From the NCBI RefSeq assembly GCF_003234965.1, contig NZ_QKVK01000001.1, positions 1-64,000 on the forward strand: DNA of 64,000 bases, given 5' to 3'. Of this stretch, positions 10,847 through 19,148 are shown in pieces. The notes beneath the pieces are model-generated. The model saw nothing but the letters and a program-made list of their open reading frames with translations. It searched no databases and was not told where the DNA came from. Source of the DNA: Aestuariivirga litoralis (lineage in GTDB: Bacteria > Pseudomonadota > Alphaproteobacteria > Rhizobiales > Aestuariivirgaceae). The number at the start of each line of letters is the position of its first letter. Position 1 is the stretch's first letter. The position numbers were made by a program, and so were the translations under genes.

Positions 10847-11179
10847 ATGAAACGCGTTCTCTTCGCCCTTCCCCTGCTGGTGATGGCCTCTTCCGCTTTC
10901 GCGGCCGGCCTCGCGGTGACCAACAACAGCGGCCTGCCGATCGACGAACTCTTCGCCTCGCCGGCGGGCAAGGGTGCTTTCGGCGCCAACCTGATGGAAG
11001 GCATCAAGGAGGGCGCGCTGGACGACGGCAAGACCGCCACCATCTCCGAACTGGCCAGCGGCACCTATGACCTGAAGATCTCCGCCCCGGACGAGGGCGT
11101 GCTGTGCACCATCAAGGACGTGAAGGTTGACGGTGCCGCCCTCACCCTGACCGCCGAACAGGGCAAGGCCTGCAAGTAA
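10847..11179 (+). CDS. Small secreted protein of unknown function
   Basis: The 110-residue product has a clear signal peptide, MKRVLFALPLLVMASSAFAA, so it is probably periplasmic. The mature part starts GLAVTNNSGLPIDELF and contains two cysteines (VLCTIKD and the C-terminal GKACK). The layout resembles small beta-rich periplasmic proteins, but I cannot name a family. I chose the ATG at 10847 because GGAATG lies upstream and the signal peptide begins there; ATGs at 10829 and 10838 are in frame. It sits 79 bases before the cytochrome c' gene and probably shares its promoter. Confidence 0.7.
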   Translation: MKRVLFALPLLVMASSAFAAGLAVTNNSGLPIDELFASPAGKGAFGANLMEGIKEGALDDGKTATISELASGTYDLKISAPDEGVLCTIKDVKVDGAALTLTAEQGKACK

Positions 11180-11258
11180 GGCTCCCGCCGGGCGAGCCGC
11201 CCGGGAGCGCCGCGAGGCCTCCCGGCGCGCCGCCGTCTCACACAAGGACATCCGACAC

Positions 11259-11726
11259 ATGAAGAAGACAATCGCTGCAGCCGTTGCGCTGGCCATCGGC
11301 GCGGGCATCATCGGCGCCGGGGCCGGCCTTGCGGCGGGCACCGCGGACGAGCTGATCACCGCCCGCCAGGCCGAGATGAAGGCCAACATGGCCGCCATGA
11401 AGGCCATGGTCTCGATGCTGAAGGGCGAAACCCCCTATGACGCTGCCGCGGTGAAGGCCGCCGCGAAGTCGATGGCCGATGCCCAGGCCGAAGGCGTGGC
11501 GAAGGGCGTCTGGGACGCGGCGACGCAGACCGGGGCCACGGTGAAGACGGGTGCCAAGCCGGAGATCTGGAGCAATGCCGCCGGCTTCGATGCCGCCTGG
11601 AAGACCTTCGACACCGCCGTGGCGGCGATTGCCGCCACCCCGGACGAGGCCTCCTTCAAGGCTGCCTTCCCCGCCGTCGGGGCCGCCTGCAAGGGCTGCC
11701 ACGAGACGTTCCGCGCCGCCGAATAA
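11259..11726 (+). CDS. Cytochrome c' / c-556 family protein
   Basis: The 155-residue periplasmic haem protein has a signal peptide (residues 1-26) and a single C-terminal haem motif, CKGCH, near residue 143. A C-terminal CxxCH on a four-helix protein is the cytochrome c' arrangement. These proteins carry high-spin haem and bind NO or CO, or act in electron transfer. The length and the GxAWK-like helix before the motif agree. It lies directly upstream of a diheme cytochrome c (10-base gap), so the two probably work in one electron path. Confidence 0.88.
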   Translation: MKKTIAAAVALAIGAGIIGAGAGLAAGTADELITARQAEMKANMAAMKAMVSMLKGETPYDAAAVKAAAKSMADAQAEGVAKGVWDAATQTGATVKTGAKPEIWSNAAGFDAAWKTFDTAVAAIAATPDEASFKAAFPAVGAACKGCHETFRAAE

Positions 11727-11736
11727 GGACCCGCCC

Positions 11737-12645
11737 ATGCGCCGTCGTGCCAGAGCACTTGCCACGATCTCCGTTCTCGCTGTCGCCGGCCTTGCGCTGG
11801 CCTGGGGGATGAGCACGCCTCATCCCCTGACGGCCGCGGAGCTTCCCGCCCACACACCGGACGTGGCGAATGGCAAGCTGCTGTTCAACGCCGCCGGCTG
11901 CCTGTCCTGCCACAAGCCGGACGCCGCGCTGGCCGGGTCTGACGCGTCGCTGCCGTCGGGCGGATCGCCCTTCAAGACGCCGCTCGGCACCTTCTACCCG
12001 CCGAACCTGACCCCAGACCCCGCCACCGGCATCGGCTCCTGGACCGATCTCGACTTCGTCAACGCCGTGCAGCGGGGCATCTCGCCCGAGGGCCAGAACC
12101 TCATTCCCGCTTTTCCCTATACGTCCTACGCCCGGATGAAGACGTCCGACGTACTCGACATCAAGGCCTATCTCGACAGCCTGCCGCCCGTCGTCTCGGC
12201 GGAGAAGCAGGCGGAAATCCCCCTGCCCTGGCTCATCCGCCGCGGCGTCGGGCTGTGGAAGCACATCGGCTTCGACACGGCGCAATGGACACCGGACGAC
12301 AAGCAGACGGCGGACTGGAACCTCGGCGCCTACATCGCCAATGGCGCCGGGCACTGCAACGAATGCCACACGCCGCGCAATGCCCTGATGGTGTTCGACT
12401 GGAACCGCCAGTTCGCCGGTGGCCCGCACCCCGGCGGCGAGGGCAAGGTGCCCTCGCTGCGTGACCTCGTAGGGCGCGGCAAGTATAGCGATGCGGCCGA
12501 CCTCGCCTCGGCCCTGCAGAACGGCGAGATGATGGGCTATGAGCACCTCTCGTCCGGCGGCATGGGCGAGGTGCAGACCAACCTGTCAAAGCTTCCCGGC
12601 AACTACGTGCAGGCCCTGGCGGATTACATCGCCAGCCTGAAGTGA
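11737..12645 (+). CDS. Diheme cytochrome c
   Basis: The 302-residue protein has an N-terminal membrane anchor or signal peptide (ALATISVLAVAGLALAWG) and two class-I haem motifs, CLSCH near residue 55 and CNECH near residue 206. Each is followed by a methionine-bearing ligand loop. The two-domain layout matches cytochromes that pass electrons from periplasmic dehydrogenases to terminal oxidases. The ATG at 11737 was chosen because AAGGA lies upstream and the signal peptide begins there. It ends seven bases before the convergent LuxR-type gene. Confidence 0.9.
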   Translation: MRRRARALATISVLAVAGLALAWGMSTPHPLTAAELPAHTPDVANGKLLFNAAGCLSCHKPDAALAGSDASLPSGGSPFKTPLGTFYPPNLTPDPATGIGSWTDLDFVNAVQRGISPEGQNLIPAFPYTSYARMKTSDVLDIKAYLDSLPPVVSAEKQAEIPLPWLIRRGVGLWKHIGFDTAQWTPDDKQTADWNLGAYIANGAGHCNECHTPRNALMVFDWNRQFAGGPHPGGEGKVPSLRDLVGRGKYSDAADLASALQNGEMMGYEHLSSGGMGEVQTNLSKLPGNYVQALADYIASLK

Positions 12646-12652
12646 GCAACCA

Positions 12653-13177
12653 TCAGCGCGCGCTCCGGGCCGGACCTGGTTGCGCCGCTTCGGCCGGCAA
12701 CAGGGGCCGGTCGATCAACGTATCCATGATGTGGCTGAGCACCTCGGCGCGGTTGCGGGCATTGGCCTTGCGATAGATGCCGTTGAGATGCGCCTTCACC
12801 GTGCCTTCGGCGGAGCCGCGCACGCCGGCGATCTCCGATATGCTCAGCCCCTTGACCATGAGGCTTGCCACGTCGCGTTCGCTGGGGGTCAGCTTCCAGT
12901 CGTCGAAATGCTGTTCGATGACGTTCTGCAGCGCGGCGCTGGCGAGGCCGACGCTGCGCTCGAGCGTGGCCTTCCGGCGCAGCAGCTGCCGCAAATAGAA
13001 GATGGTGAAGACGATGCCTGCGAACAGGGCGGCGCTGGCAAGTGCCTCCGGCAGGAGTTCCCAGGCCGGGCCGCCGAGATCGACGAGGTCGCGCAGCACA
13101 TCGGCCATGAAGATGAGGGCGCAGACGATCTGCCCCGCAAGCATGATGATGATGAGGGTAGGCAGCCGGGGCTTCAT
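12653..13177 (-). CDS. Membrane-anchored LuxR-type regulator
   Basis: The 174-residue protein has two hydrophobic helices (about residues 5-28 and 38-64), then a LuxR-type DNA-binding domain. The domain reads LTPSERDVASLMVKGLSISE and ends with VKAHLNGIYRKANARNRAEV. There is no receiver or autoinducer domain, so signals would have to come through the membrane segment or a partner. I chose the ATG at 13177; frames further upstream are low-complexity. It converges on the diheme cytochrome gene and may regulate it (inference). Confidence 0.8.
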   Translation of the reverse strand: MKPRLPTLIIIMLAGQIVCALIFMADVLRDLVDLGGPAWELLPEALASAALFAGIVFTIFYLRQLLRRKATLERSVGLASAALQNVIEQHFDDWKLTPSERDVASLMVKGLSISEIAGVRGSAEGTVKAHLNGIYRKANARNRAEVLSHIMDTLIDRPLLPAEAAQPGPARSAR

Positions 13178-13319
13178 GAAACGCTCTGCATGGTGCTGCC
13201 GGAGCTTGTACCGGCAAAACCGGGCGTGAGGAAGGTTGCAGCGGGCCCCGCCCAGCGGCACCGCGACGCAGCGGGCCTGCCGCAGCCGCGCGCCCGGAAG
13301 CGGCGGACGCCGACAAGCT

Positions 13320-13751
13320 TCAGTGCAGGTCGTGCCCGGTGAAGGCCATCTTGACGTCGATGGCGAAGGCCACCACGGCGCAGAGCAGGAAAACGGCAGC
13401 CGCGATGAACAGCACGGCCGCGATCCATACATGGTGGATCTCCATCAATGCGGCGCCGAAGGCGGCGATGATGAGGATGAGCGCAGCGAAACCGCTCATC
13501 AGGCCAAAGAAGATGGCGACGTTCAGCAGCGCGGCGCGGCGGCGCAGCCGGGCGATGATCTTGCGGCGGTCTTCGGTGGAGAATTCGGGGTCATTACCCT
13601 TGCCGAGGTCGCGCACCCGGCCGACGACGCCCAGCAGCCGGTCATGCAGGAGGGAGATGAAGCTCCCCACCGCGCCGAGGAGGAAGGCCGGCGCCACGAC
13701 ATGGGAAATGAGCTGGGAAAGATGTTCGACCGAGCCGGGTTCTAGATTCAT
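13320..13751 (-). CDS. DUF2721-family membrane protein
   Basis: The 143-residue protein has three hydrophobic segments: near residues 15-35, 75-98 and 105-130. The pattern APAFLLGAVGSFISLLHDRL plus RLRRRAALLNVAIFFG matches the DUF2721 family, whose function is unknown. It is read in the same direction as the LuxR-type gene, with 142 bases between them. Confidence 0.78.
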   Translation of the reverse strand: MNLEPGSVEHLSQLISHVVAPAFLLGAVGSFISLLHDRLLGVVGRVRDLGKGNDPEFSTEDRRKIIARLRRRAALLNVAIFFGLMSGFAALILIIAAFGAALMEIHHVWIAAVLFIAAAVFLLCAVVAFAIDVKMAFTGHDLH

Positions 13752-13913
13752 TGCAATTCCATGGAGCCTGCCGCGCGGCGGACTCTAGCGGAGCCGCACT
13801 TGGCCATGCAAGCAAGCCCTTGCGCCCTTCCGCGGACATCGCCCTGCGGCGCGCGAGGAGATGAAACTTCAATCACCCGTGGAAACCCCGGTGCCGGCAA
13901 GGCTGATCGCCGT

Positions 13914-14600
13914 TCAGCCCTTCGATTCGAGCACCAGGCGCAGGGCTTCCGGATCGGTGATGACGAGCTGGCCATAGTCGATGTCGACGCAGTTCTGCGC
14001 CCGGAACAGGCGGAGGATCGCGCCGATGGAGTTGCGCGACAGGTTGGTCATGTGCGCCAGGTCCGCCTGGGTGATGTCGAGCTCCACCGGTGTGCTGGGG
14101 CGCGGCACGTTGTGGCGGAAGCCGCCCAGCCGCAGCAGCGTGGCCGCACAGCGCTGGCGGGCATCGCGCAGCATGAGGTCATAGGCAGCGCCCATGGCGA
14201 GCTGACCGTTGATCACGGCCAGCAGGGCAAAGGCCGGCCAGCGTCGCGGATCCTGCGCCACGATGGCATCAATCTCGCGGGTGGCGAGCAGGACAACGCG
14301 CGACATGCGCGTGGCGTGCACGCCGACGGTGCGTGCCCGCCGCACCAGTGCCGTCTCGCCCAGCCACGACCCGGGCAGCATGAGATGCGCCAGGGTGGGG
14401 CCGAATTCCGGCACGACGAAGGACACCCCAAGACCGCCGGACAGCACGCCGTAAAGACCGGAGGACGGATCCGTGGGGTGGAACAGCGGTTCACCCGCTT
14501 CGAGAACCTGCACGCGGCTCCGCTGCAGCAGCGATTCCGCGAAGGAAGGTTCGCAGAGGCTGAGCCAGCCCCGCGCCATCAGGAATCGCATGTCGTCCAT
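13914..14600 (-). CDS. Crp/Fnr-family transcriptional regulator
   Basis: The protein has an N-terminal cyclic-nucleotide-binding-like beta barrel (VQVLEAGEPLFHPTDPSSGL, then GSWLGETALVRR) and a C-terminal winged helix (ITQADLAHMTNLSRNSIGAI, then LRLFRAQNCVDIDYGQ). The N terminus lacks the cysteine cluster of FNR iron-sulfur sensors; only isolated cysteines are present. The effector is therefore uncertain. The start is uncertain too: I give the ATG at 14600; an in-frame TTG at 14696 also exists. It could act on boxes such as the one upstream of fccA, but nothing here shows this. Confidence 0.8.
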   Translation of the reverse strand: MDDMRFLMARGWLSLCEPSFAESLLQRSRVQVLEAGEPLFHPTDPSSGLYGVLSGGLGVSFVVPEFGPTLAHLMLPGSWLGETALVRRARTVGVHATRMSRVVLLATREIDAIVAQDPRRWPAFALLAVINGQLAMGAAYDLMLRDARQRCAATLLRLGGFRHNVPRPSTPVELDITQADLAHMTNLSRNSIGAILRLFRAQNCVDIDYGQLVITDPEALRLVLESKG

Positions 14601-14882
14601 CGTCAACCGGTTCACAGGGCAGGAATTTGCCAAGCTCACGCATCTGGATTGCCCATGATTGGGCAAAGAATGGCCGACACCCAGAAATTGAATCAATCAA
14701 AAGCTGTGCAAAGGTTTGTGTACGATATCGAGGAGGTTCGCGGGCGGCGAACCCCCTCCCTTACCCGCCATCTAGCCCGATTATCCCGTGGGCGAGAGGA
14801 GGAGCGACTGTCACGAGCCTCCTTAACCGACAATGTCTTTGATCTGTTTTTCCCGTCCCCGGAAGCGAGGGCGTGCGGAACG

Positions 14883-14909
14883 AAAAAGGCCGCCCACTGG
14901 GCGGCCTTT
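14883..14909 (-). terminator. Intrinsic terminator of a short minus-strand transcript
   Basis: A 12-bp perfect stem (AAAGGCCGCCCA at 14885-14896 with TGGGCGGCCTTT at 14898-14909) has a very short loop. Read on the minus strand it ends in five T residues. It lies 40 bases after the stop of the 20-codon ORF at 14949-15011. On the plus strand it ends in only three T residues. Confidence 0.8.
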
Positions 14910-14948
14910 CCGTGAGATGCGCCGGGAGGCGGTCTCGATATCTCGTCG

Positions 14949-15011
14949 TCAGCTCCGCGAACCTGCGGAGGCAACGATCCGGCTGCCCGGCACAGTGAAC
15001 TCACTCGACAT
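14949..15011 (-). CDS. Putative 20-residue peptide with ideal ribosome binding site
   Basis: An ATG at 15011 opens a 20-codon frame ending in TGA; the peptide begins MSSEFTVPGSRIV. It is preceded by AAAGGAGGTGATCC at 15013-15026, a full complement of the 16S rRNA 3' end, with seven bases from AGGAGG to the ATG. A strong terminator follows within 40 bases, which makes a self-contained transcription unit of about 150 bases. A weak TTGACG at about 15075 could be a -35 element. It could be a leader peptide, a secreted or modified peptide, or the translated part of a small RNA. I do not recognise the sequence. Confidence 0.5.
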   Translation of the reverse strand: MSSEFTVPGSRIVASAGSRS

Positions 15012-15114
15012 CGGATCACCTCCTTTCGTTGTTGACACTGGCATGCAGGGTGGGGGCTTGCCGGGCTTTCGTCAAGCGGGCAATTTCGCGGGCGCAAAGT
15101 GAAGGACGCCTGAC

Positions 15115-16788
15115 ATGACTGCCGCCGACATTCTGATCACCAATGCACGTGTGCTGACCATGGACCCTGCCCGGCCCCGCGCCGAAGCCGTGGCGATCGC
15201 GGGGAACCGCATCATCCGCGTGGGCTCCGCCGATGACGTGGCGGGGCTGAAGGCAAGGCACACGCGGGTGATCGATGCGGCGCAGAAGACGGTGATGCCC
15301 GGCATCATCGAGGGGCACGTGCATCTCTTCGGCGGCGCCGTCGAACTCGAGACGCTGATGCTCAATGGCATGACCGGCTTCGAGGCCGTGGCGGAGGCCG
15401 TGGCGCGTTTTCGCCGGCAGCGCCCGGGCGAGCCCGTGCTGCTGGCCACCGGCATCGCGCATGAGGCCTTCGGCGAACCGATCACGCGGCAGATGCTGGA
15501 CCGCATGGTCTCCGACATTCCCTTCATCATGGGCTGCTTCGACCACCACACCATGTGGGCCAACACCAAGGCGCTCGAAATGGCAGGCATCATGAAGGGG
15601 CGCGAGCTGCCCGTGGGCAACGAGATCGTGCTCGACCACAATGGCATCGCTACGGGCGAGCTGCGCGAACCGGCAGCCTACATGCTGGTGCAGGCGCTGA
15701 CCCCGACGGGCGGGCGCGAATGGCTGGGCATGACCACGGGCGAGAACCCCGACCCGCCGGCAACGCCCGCGCAGCGCGAGCTCGACATCGGTTTCTTCAA
15801 GAAGGGCATCGCGCATGCGGCGTCCCTCGGCATCACCTCGATGCACAACATGGATGGCAACTGGTACCAGCTCGAACTGCTGCAGACGCTGCTCGACCGC
15901 GGCGAGATGCTGGCGCGCGTCGAGATTCCCTTCCACCAGAAGAACACCTTCGAAATCGCGCGTGTCGAGGAAGCCGCCGACATGCGTGCAAAATATGCCC
16001 GCACGCGACCGGGCGGCGAGATGCTGCACTGCGACCGCGTGAAGGTCTTCGTCGACGGCGTGCTCGAGACCTATACGGCGCTGATGCTGGAGGGCTATCC
16101 CGACCAGCCGGAGAACATGGGTGCGCCGCTGTTCACCGCGGAGGAGATGAACGAGATCGTGCGCCGTGCCGACAGGCACGGACTGCAGGTGGCGACCCAT
16201 GCCATCGGTGACGGCGGCGTGCGCCGCACGCTCGATGCCTATGACAACGCGATCAGGGCGAATGGCAGGCGCGACTCGCGCCACCGCATCGAGCACATCG
16301 AGATGATCGATCCCGCCGACATTCCCCGGTTGAAGGAACTCGGCGTCGTCGCCTCGCTGCAGCCCATCGCCGGTGTGGGCGTTCCAGGCTCACCGCATGA
16401 GCCCATCCTGTCGCGCGTGGGCGACAAGCTGCCATGGTCCTATGCCTGGCAGACGCTGCGCGAGACGGGTGCGGTGATCGCCTTCTCCTCCGACTGGCCG
16501 GTGGCGCCCCTGAGCCCCTTCCTCGGCATGCAGGCGGCGATGACGGCAGTGCCCTTGAGGCCCGACTGCCCGCCGCAGGCCCAGAGCCTGATGGACACGC
16601 TGCACGGCTTCACCGCCGCCGGCGCCTACATGGAGTTCATGGAGGACCGGAAAGGAACGCTGAAGGAAGGCTATCTCGCCGACGTCGTCGTGCTCGACGC
16701 CGACATGGAGAAAACGGCGAAGACCGAGGTCGCGAATGTGCGGCCCGTCACCACCATCTGCGACGGGCGCGTGAGTTTCGAGGCATGA
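15115..16788 (+). CDS. Amidohydrolase of the YtcJ / amidohydrolase-3 family
   Basis: The 557-residue protein is a metal-dependent hydrolase with a TIM-barrel fold. The N-terminal beta domain (ILITNARVLTMDPARPRAEA) leads to the HxH metal motif in IIEGHVHLFGG near residue 65. Further barrel residues are visible in THAIGDGGVRR, RIEHIEMID and FSSDWPVAPL. The C terminus carries the usual TLKEGYLADVVVLD segment. Members hydrolyse amide or cyclic C-N bonds, but substrates are mostly unknown. It has no operon partner: a 20-residue ORF is divergent upstream and a genomic island begins downstream. Confidence 0.88.
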   Translation: MTAADILITNARVLTMDPARPRAEAVAIAGNRIIRVGSADDVAGLKARHTRVIDAAQKTVMPGIIEGHVHLFGGAVELETLMLNGMTGFEAVAEAVARFRRQRPGEPVLLATGIAHEAFGEPITRQMLDRMVSDIPFIMGCFDHHTMWANTKALEMAGIMKGRELPVGNEIVLDHNGIATGELREPAAYMLVQALTPTGGREWLGMTTGENPDPPATPAQRELDIGFFKKGIAHAASLGITSMHNMDGNWYQLELLQTLLDRGEMLARVEIPFHQKNTFEIARVEEAADMRAKYARTRPGGEMLHCDRVKVFVDGVLETYTALMLEGYPDQPENMGAPLFTAEEMNEIVRRADRHGLQVATHAIGDGGVRRTLDAYDNAIRANGRRDSRHRIEHIEMIDPADIPRLKELGVVASLQPIAGVGVPGSPHEPILSRVGDKLPWSYAWQTLRETGAVIAFSSDWPVAPLSPFLGMQAAMTAVPLRPDCPPQAQSLMDTLHGFTAAGAYMEFMEDRKGTLKEGYLADVVVLDADMEKTAKTEVANVRPVTTICDGRVSFEA

Positions 16789-16805
16789 CGTTTTCGTCTT
16801 CTCCC

Positions 16806-16825
16806 GCTCCGTCAGCGGAAGAAGA
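16806..16825. repeat. Left copy of the 20-bp island-edge repeat
   Basis: GCTCCGTCAGCGGAAGAAGA lies 18 bases after the amidohydrolase stop and 152 bases before the integrase start. It matches 48499-48518 with one mismatch in 20, in the same orientation. It is the right half of a palindrome (CTTCTCCCGCT facing AGCGG-AAGAAG), so it may be a repetitive palindromic element as well as a possible attachment site. Confidence 0.45.
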
Positions 16826-16977
16826 TTAGTGTTTCCCTGTGTGGTACCGCATTGCAGGGCGTAGCAGAAGTCTCTGATATGCCTTGATCTTCGTCCTACC
16901 CTCTGGTCATGCGGTACCTGGTGTTTCATCTGCGGCGCTACCTATGTGGCCCGCAGGTAGCATGGGGAACCTCGCAT

Positions 16978-18243
16978 ATGCCGACGCTCAAGCTGACGAA
17001 GCCTCTGATCGACGACCTCAGGCCACAGGCAACAGACCAGGTTTACTGGGATCAAAGCCTACGAGGATTTGGCCTGAAGGTAACCCCGGCAGGCCGCAAG
17101 GTCTTCATCGTGATGTATCGCACGACGGACGACCGACGCCTCCGGAAGTACACGCTTGGACCCTATGGCGTCATGACCTTGATATCGGCCCGAACGGCCG
17201 CCCAGAAGGTTCTTCTGGCGCGGCTTGATGGTCAGGACCCAGCAGCCGAAAAGCAGGCCCGACGCAGGCGGCCGGTCGGACTGGAGATTGGCGCGGTCAT
17301 TCAGCAGTACAAGCTGGAATACCTCCAACCTCGCGAGATCGGCCTGGAGACGGTCCGCATTCTCAACCGGATCGTGCTTCCCTTGTGGAAAGGTCGTCAG
17401 ATCAGCAGCATAAGCCGGACCGACGTCCGGGACTGCATCGAGGCCATTGTGCAGAGGGGCGCCTTGGCCATGGCGGGGCGAGCGCTGACCGTCATCCGGG
17501 CGTTCTTCAACTGGTGCATCGGAAGAGGCATTGTCGAGACTTCCCCGTGCCGGGGCCTGATCCCCCCTTCTTCAGGTCGATCCCGGGACCGGGTGCTGTC
17601 GGATGATGAACTGGCTGCCGTGCTCAGAACTGGCATGACACTGCCTGACCCGTACGGTCCTATCGTCATGTTTCTTGCCCTGACGGGCCAGAGACGGAGC
17701 GAGGTGGCAGGCATGCGCTGGGAAGAACTCGACCTCGACAAGAACCTGTGGACCATCCCCGCTCGCCGCACGAAGACACGGCGCGGCCATGTTGTCCACC
17801 TGACGCCAAAGATGAAGGCGCTTCTCCCCGACCGTGACGAAGAGCAACCTCTGGTATTCGCCTCGGCACAGGGCAAGACCTTTCAGTACTTCAGTGCGAT
17901 GAAGAAGCGCCACGACGCGGCCTCAGGCGTGAAGGGCTGGGTGTTGCATGACCTCCGGCGGACGGTCGCCACCGGGATGGCGGCACTTGGGGTGGCGCCG
18001 CATGTTGCCGACAAGATCCTCAACCACCAGAGCGGCGCGATCAGCGGAATCGTGGCTGTCTATCAGCGGCATGAGTTCATGAATGAGCGCAAGGCGGCAA
18101 TCGAGCTCTGGTCGAACCACGTGGCGGCGATCCTTGGTGAGGAGAACGGCTCTCAGGCGGCGCCCGGACCCACGGGGGAGCCGCTTGGGGATAAGGTGGA
18201 AAAAGGTCTCAGCCCGCTCCGGCAAGACCCCCGGATCGGCTAA
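16978..18243 (+). CDS. int: P4-type tyrosine integrase
   Basis: The 421-residue protein has an N-terminal arm-binding domain of the DUF4102 type (DQVYWDQSLRGFGLKVTPAG), a SAM-like core-binding domain (residues 100-190) and a C-terminal catalytic domain. The catalytic residues visible are Arg in LTGQRRSEVAGMRW near 237, His-x-x-Arg in LHDLRRTVATGM near 323, His in ILNHQSG, and Tyr in AVYQRHEF near 361. It probably inserts and excises the island. I chose the ATG at 16978, preceded by GGGGAA; upstream in-frame starts at 16909 encode an unrelated extension. No tRNA gene adjoins it. Confidence 0.93.
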   Translation: MPTLKLTKPLIDDLRPQATDQVYWDQSLRGFGLKVTPAGRKVFIVMYRTTDDRRLRKYTLGPYGVMTLISARTAAQKVLLARLDGQDPAAEKQARRRRPVGLEIGAVIQQYKLEYLQPREIGLETVRILNRIVLPLWKGRQISSISRTDVRDCIEAIVQRGALAMAGRALTVIRAFFNWCIGRGIVETSPCRGLIPPSSGRSRDRVLSDDELAAVLRTGMTLPDPYGPIVMFLALTGQRRSEVAGMRWEELDLDKNLWTIPARRTKTRRGHVVHLTPKMKALLPDRDEEQPLVFASAQGKTFQYFSAMKKRHDAASGVKGWVLHDLRRTVATGMAALGVAPHVADKILNHQSGAISGIVAVYQRHEFMNERKAAIELWSNHVAAILGEENGSQAAPGPTGEPLGDKVEKGLSPLRQDPRIG

Positions 18244-18278
18244 TCTGGGTGCAGCAGTCGACTCGAGGAGGTTGCCTG

Positions 18279-19148
18279 ATGCCACGACACTACAAGGCAG
18301 TGATCGATCATAGCCCGATTGACTACCACAAGGACCTTCGCGCGATCGCGCGCTACTTCCGGGGAAAGGGCGCCCAGTTCCTGGCGATCTACGACCGGTG
18401 GAAGCTTCCCGCTCCGGCCCACGATGATCTCAGGGCACTTCTTGAACAGGTCACCCGGCGGTTGATCGACTTTGCACTCGCCTGCGACGCCATTCCCATG
18501 CGTACCCCGCTCAAGCTGATGCCGACGGTCCGGAGGATCGCCAGGCGGCCCGCAGAGTTTCTGGCCAAAGTCCACAAATATGATCCTCAGGCGGTTGCCC
18601 TGGTGTATGACTCCTTCACCAGAGGCTGCCGAGAAAACCGGCTCGTCCTGTCGCAGTTCGAGGCGGGCGAGGACACACGGCCACCTGACGAGGAAATCGC
18701 CCGTGCCGCCTCTGTGGTCTTGGCCGATCTCCAAAGGAAAAACGAGGACGATTCACACAAAGGTGGTCAGACGCTCGTTCTGCAGCGTGAGCTCATTCAG
18801 GATCTGGCGGTCATGTTTGTGAGGTCTGGCGGTTCCGGGAAGCGGACGACACAGTTCAACATGGATCTCCCTGCTCTCTATATCTATCATGGCCCGTTCC
18901 ACGCCTTTCTGGCGCTCGTTCTGATCCCGGTGCGCCCCTTCGCAAGGAAATCAGGCTTCAAGATGGAGAGTATTCGTAGCCTCGCCACCATACCAGACTG
19001 GGAGAATTTGGACATGAGCGAAACAGACCCTTGGCTATTTGGCAAACATGAAGATCGAGGCCTTGAAAGAGGTCCGGCGCGGGTGGGCAACTTCTTTAAG
19101 CTGCATGCCCATCGGCTTAAGAATGGGAGCAAGGTCGTAGAGCGATGA
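18279..19148 (+). CDS. Hypothetical protein downstream of the integrase
   Basis: I do not recognise this 289-residue protein. It has no signal peptide or clear membrane segment. It is mixed helical, with segments YHKDLRAIARYFRGKGAQFL, ALVYDSFTRGCRENRLVLSQ and ALYIYHGPFHAFLALVLIPV. The ATG at 18279 follows GAGGAGG at the right distance, which makes the start secure. It begins 35 bases after the integrase stop and is probably co-transcribed with it. It may be an accessory gene of the mobile element. Confidence 0.7.
   Translation: MPRHYKAVIDHSPIDYHKDLRAIARYFRGKGAQFLAIYDRWKLPAPAHDDLRALLEQVTRRLIDFALACDAIPMRTPLKLMPTVRRIARRPAEFLAKVHKYDPQAVALVYDSFTRGCRENRLVLSQFEAGEDTRPPDEEIARAASVVLADLQRKNEDDSHKGGQTLVLQRELIQDLAVMFVRSGGSGKRTTQFNMDLPALYIYHGPFHAFLALVLIPVRPFARKSGFKMESIRSLATIPDWENLDMSETDPWLFGKHEDRGLERGPARVGNFFKLHAHRLKNGSKVVER

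Noticed and set aside
15013-15026. GGATCACCTCCTTT on the plus strand, identical to the 3' end of 16S rRNA.
   Set aside because: No other 16S sequence precedes it; on the minus strand it is a perfect ribosome binding site before an ATG.
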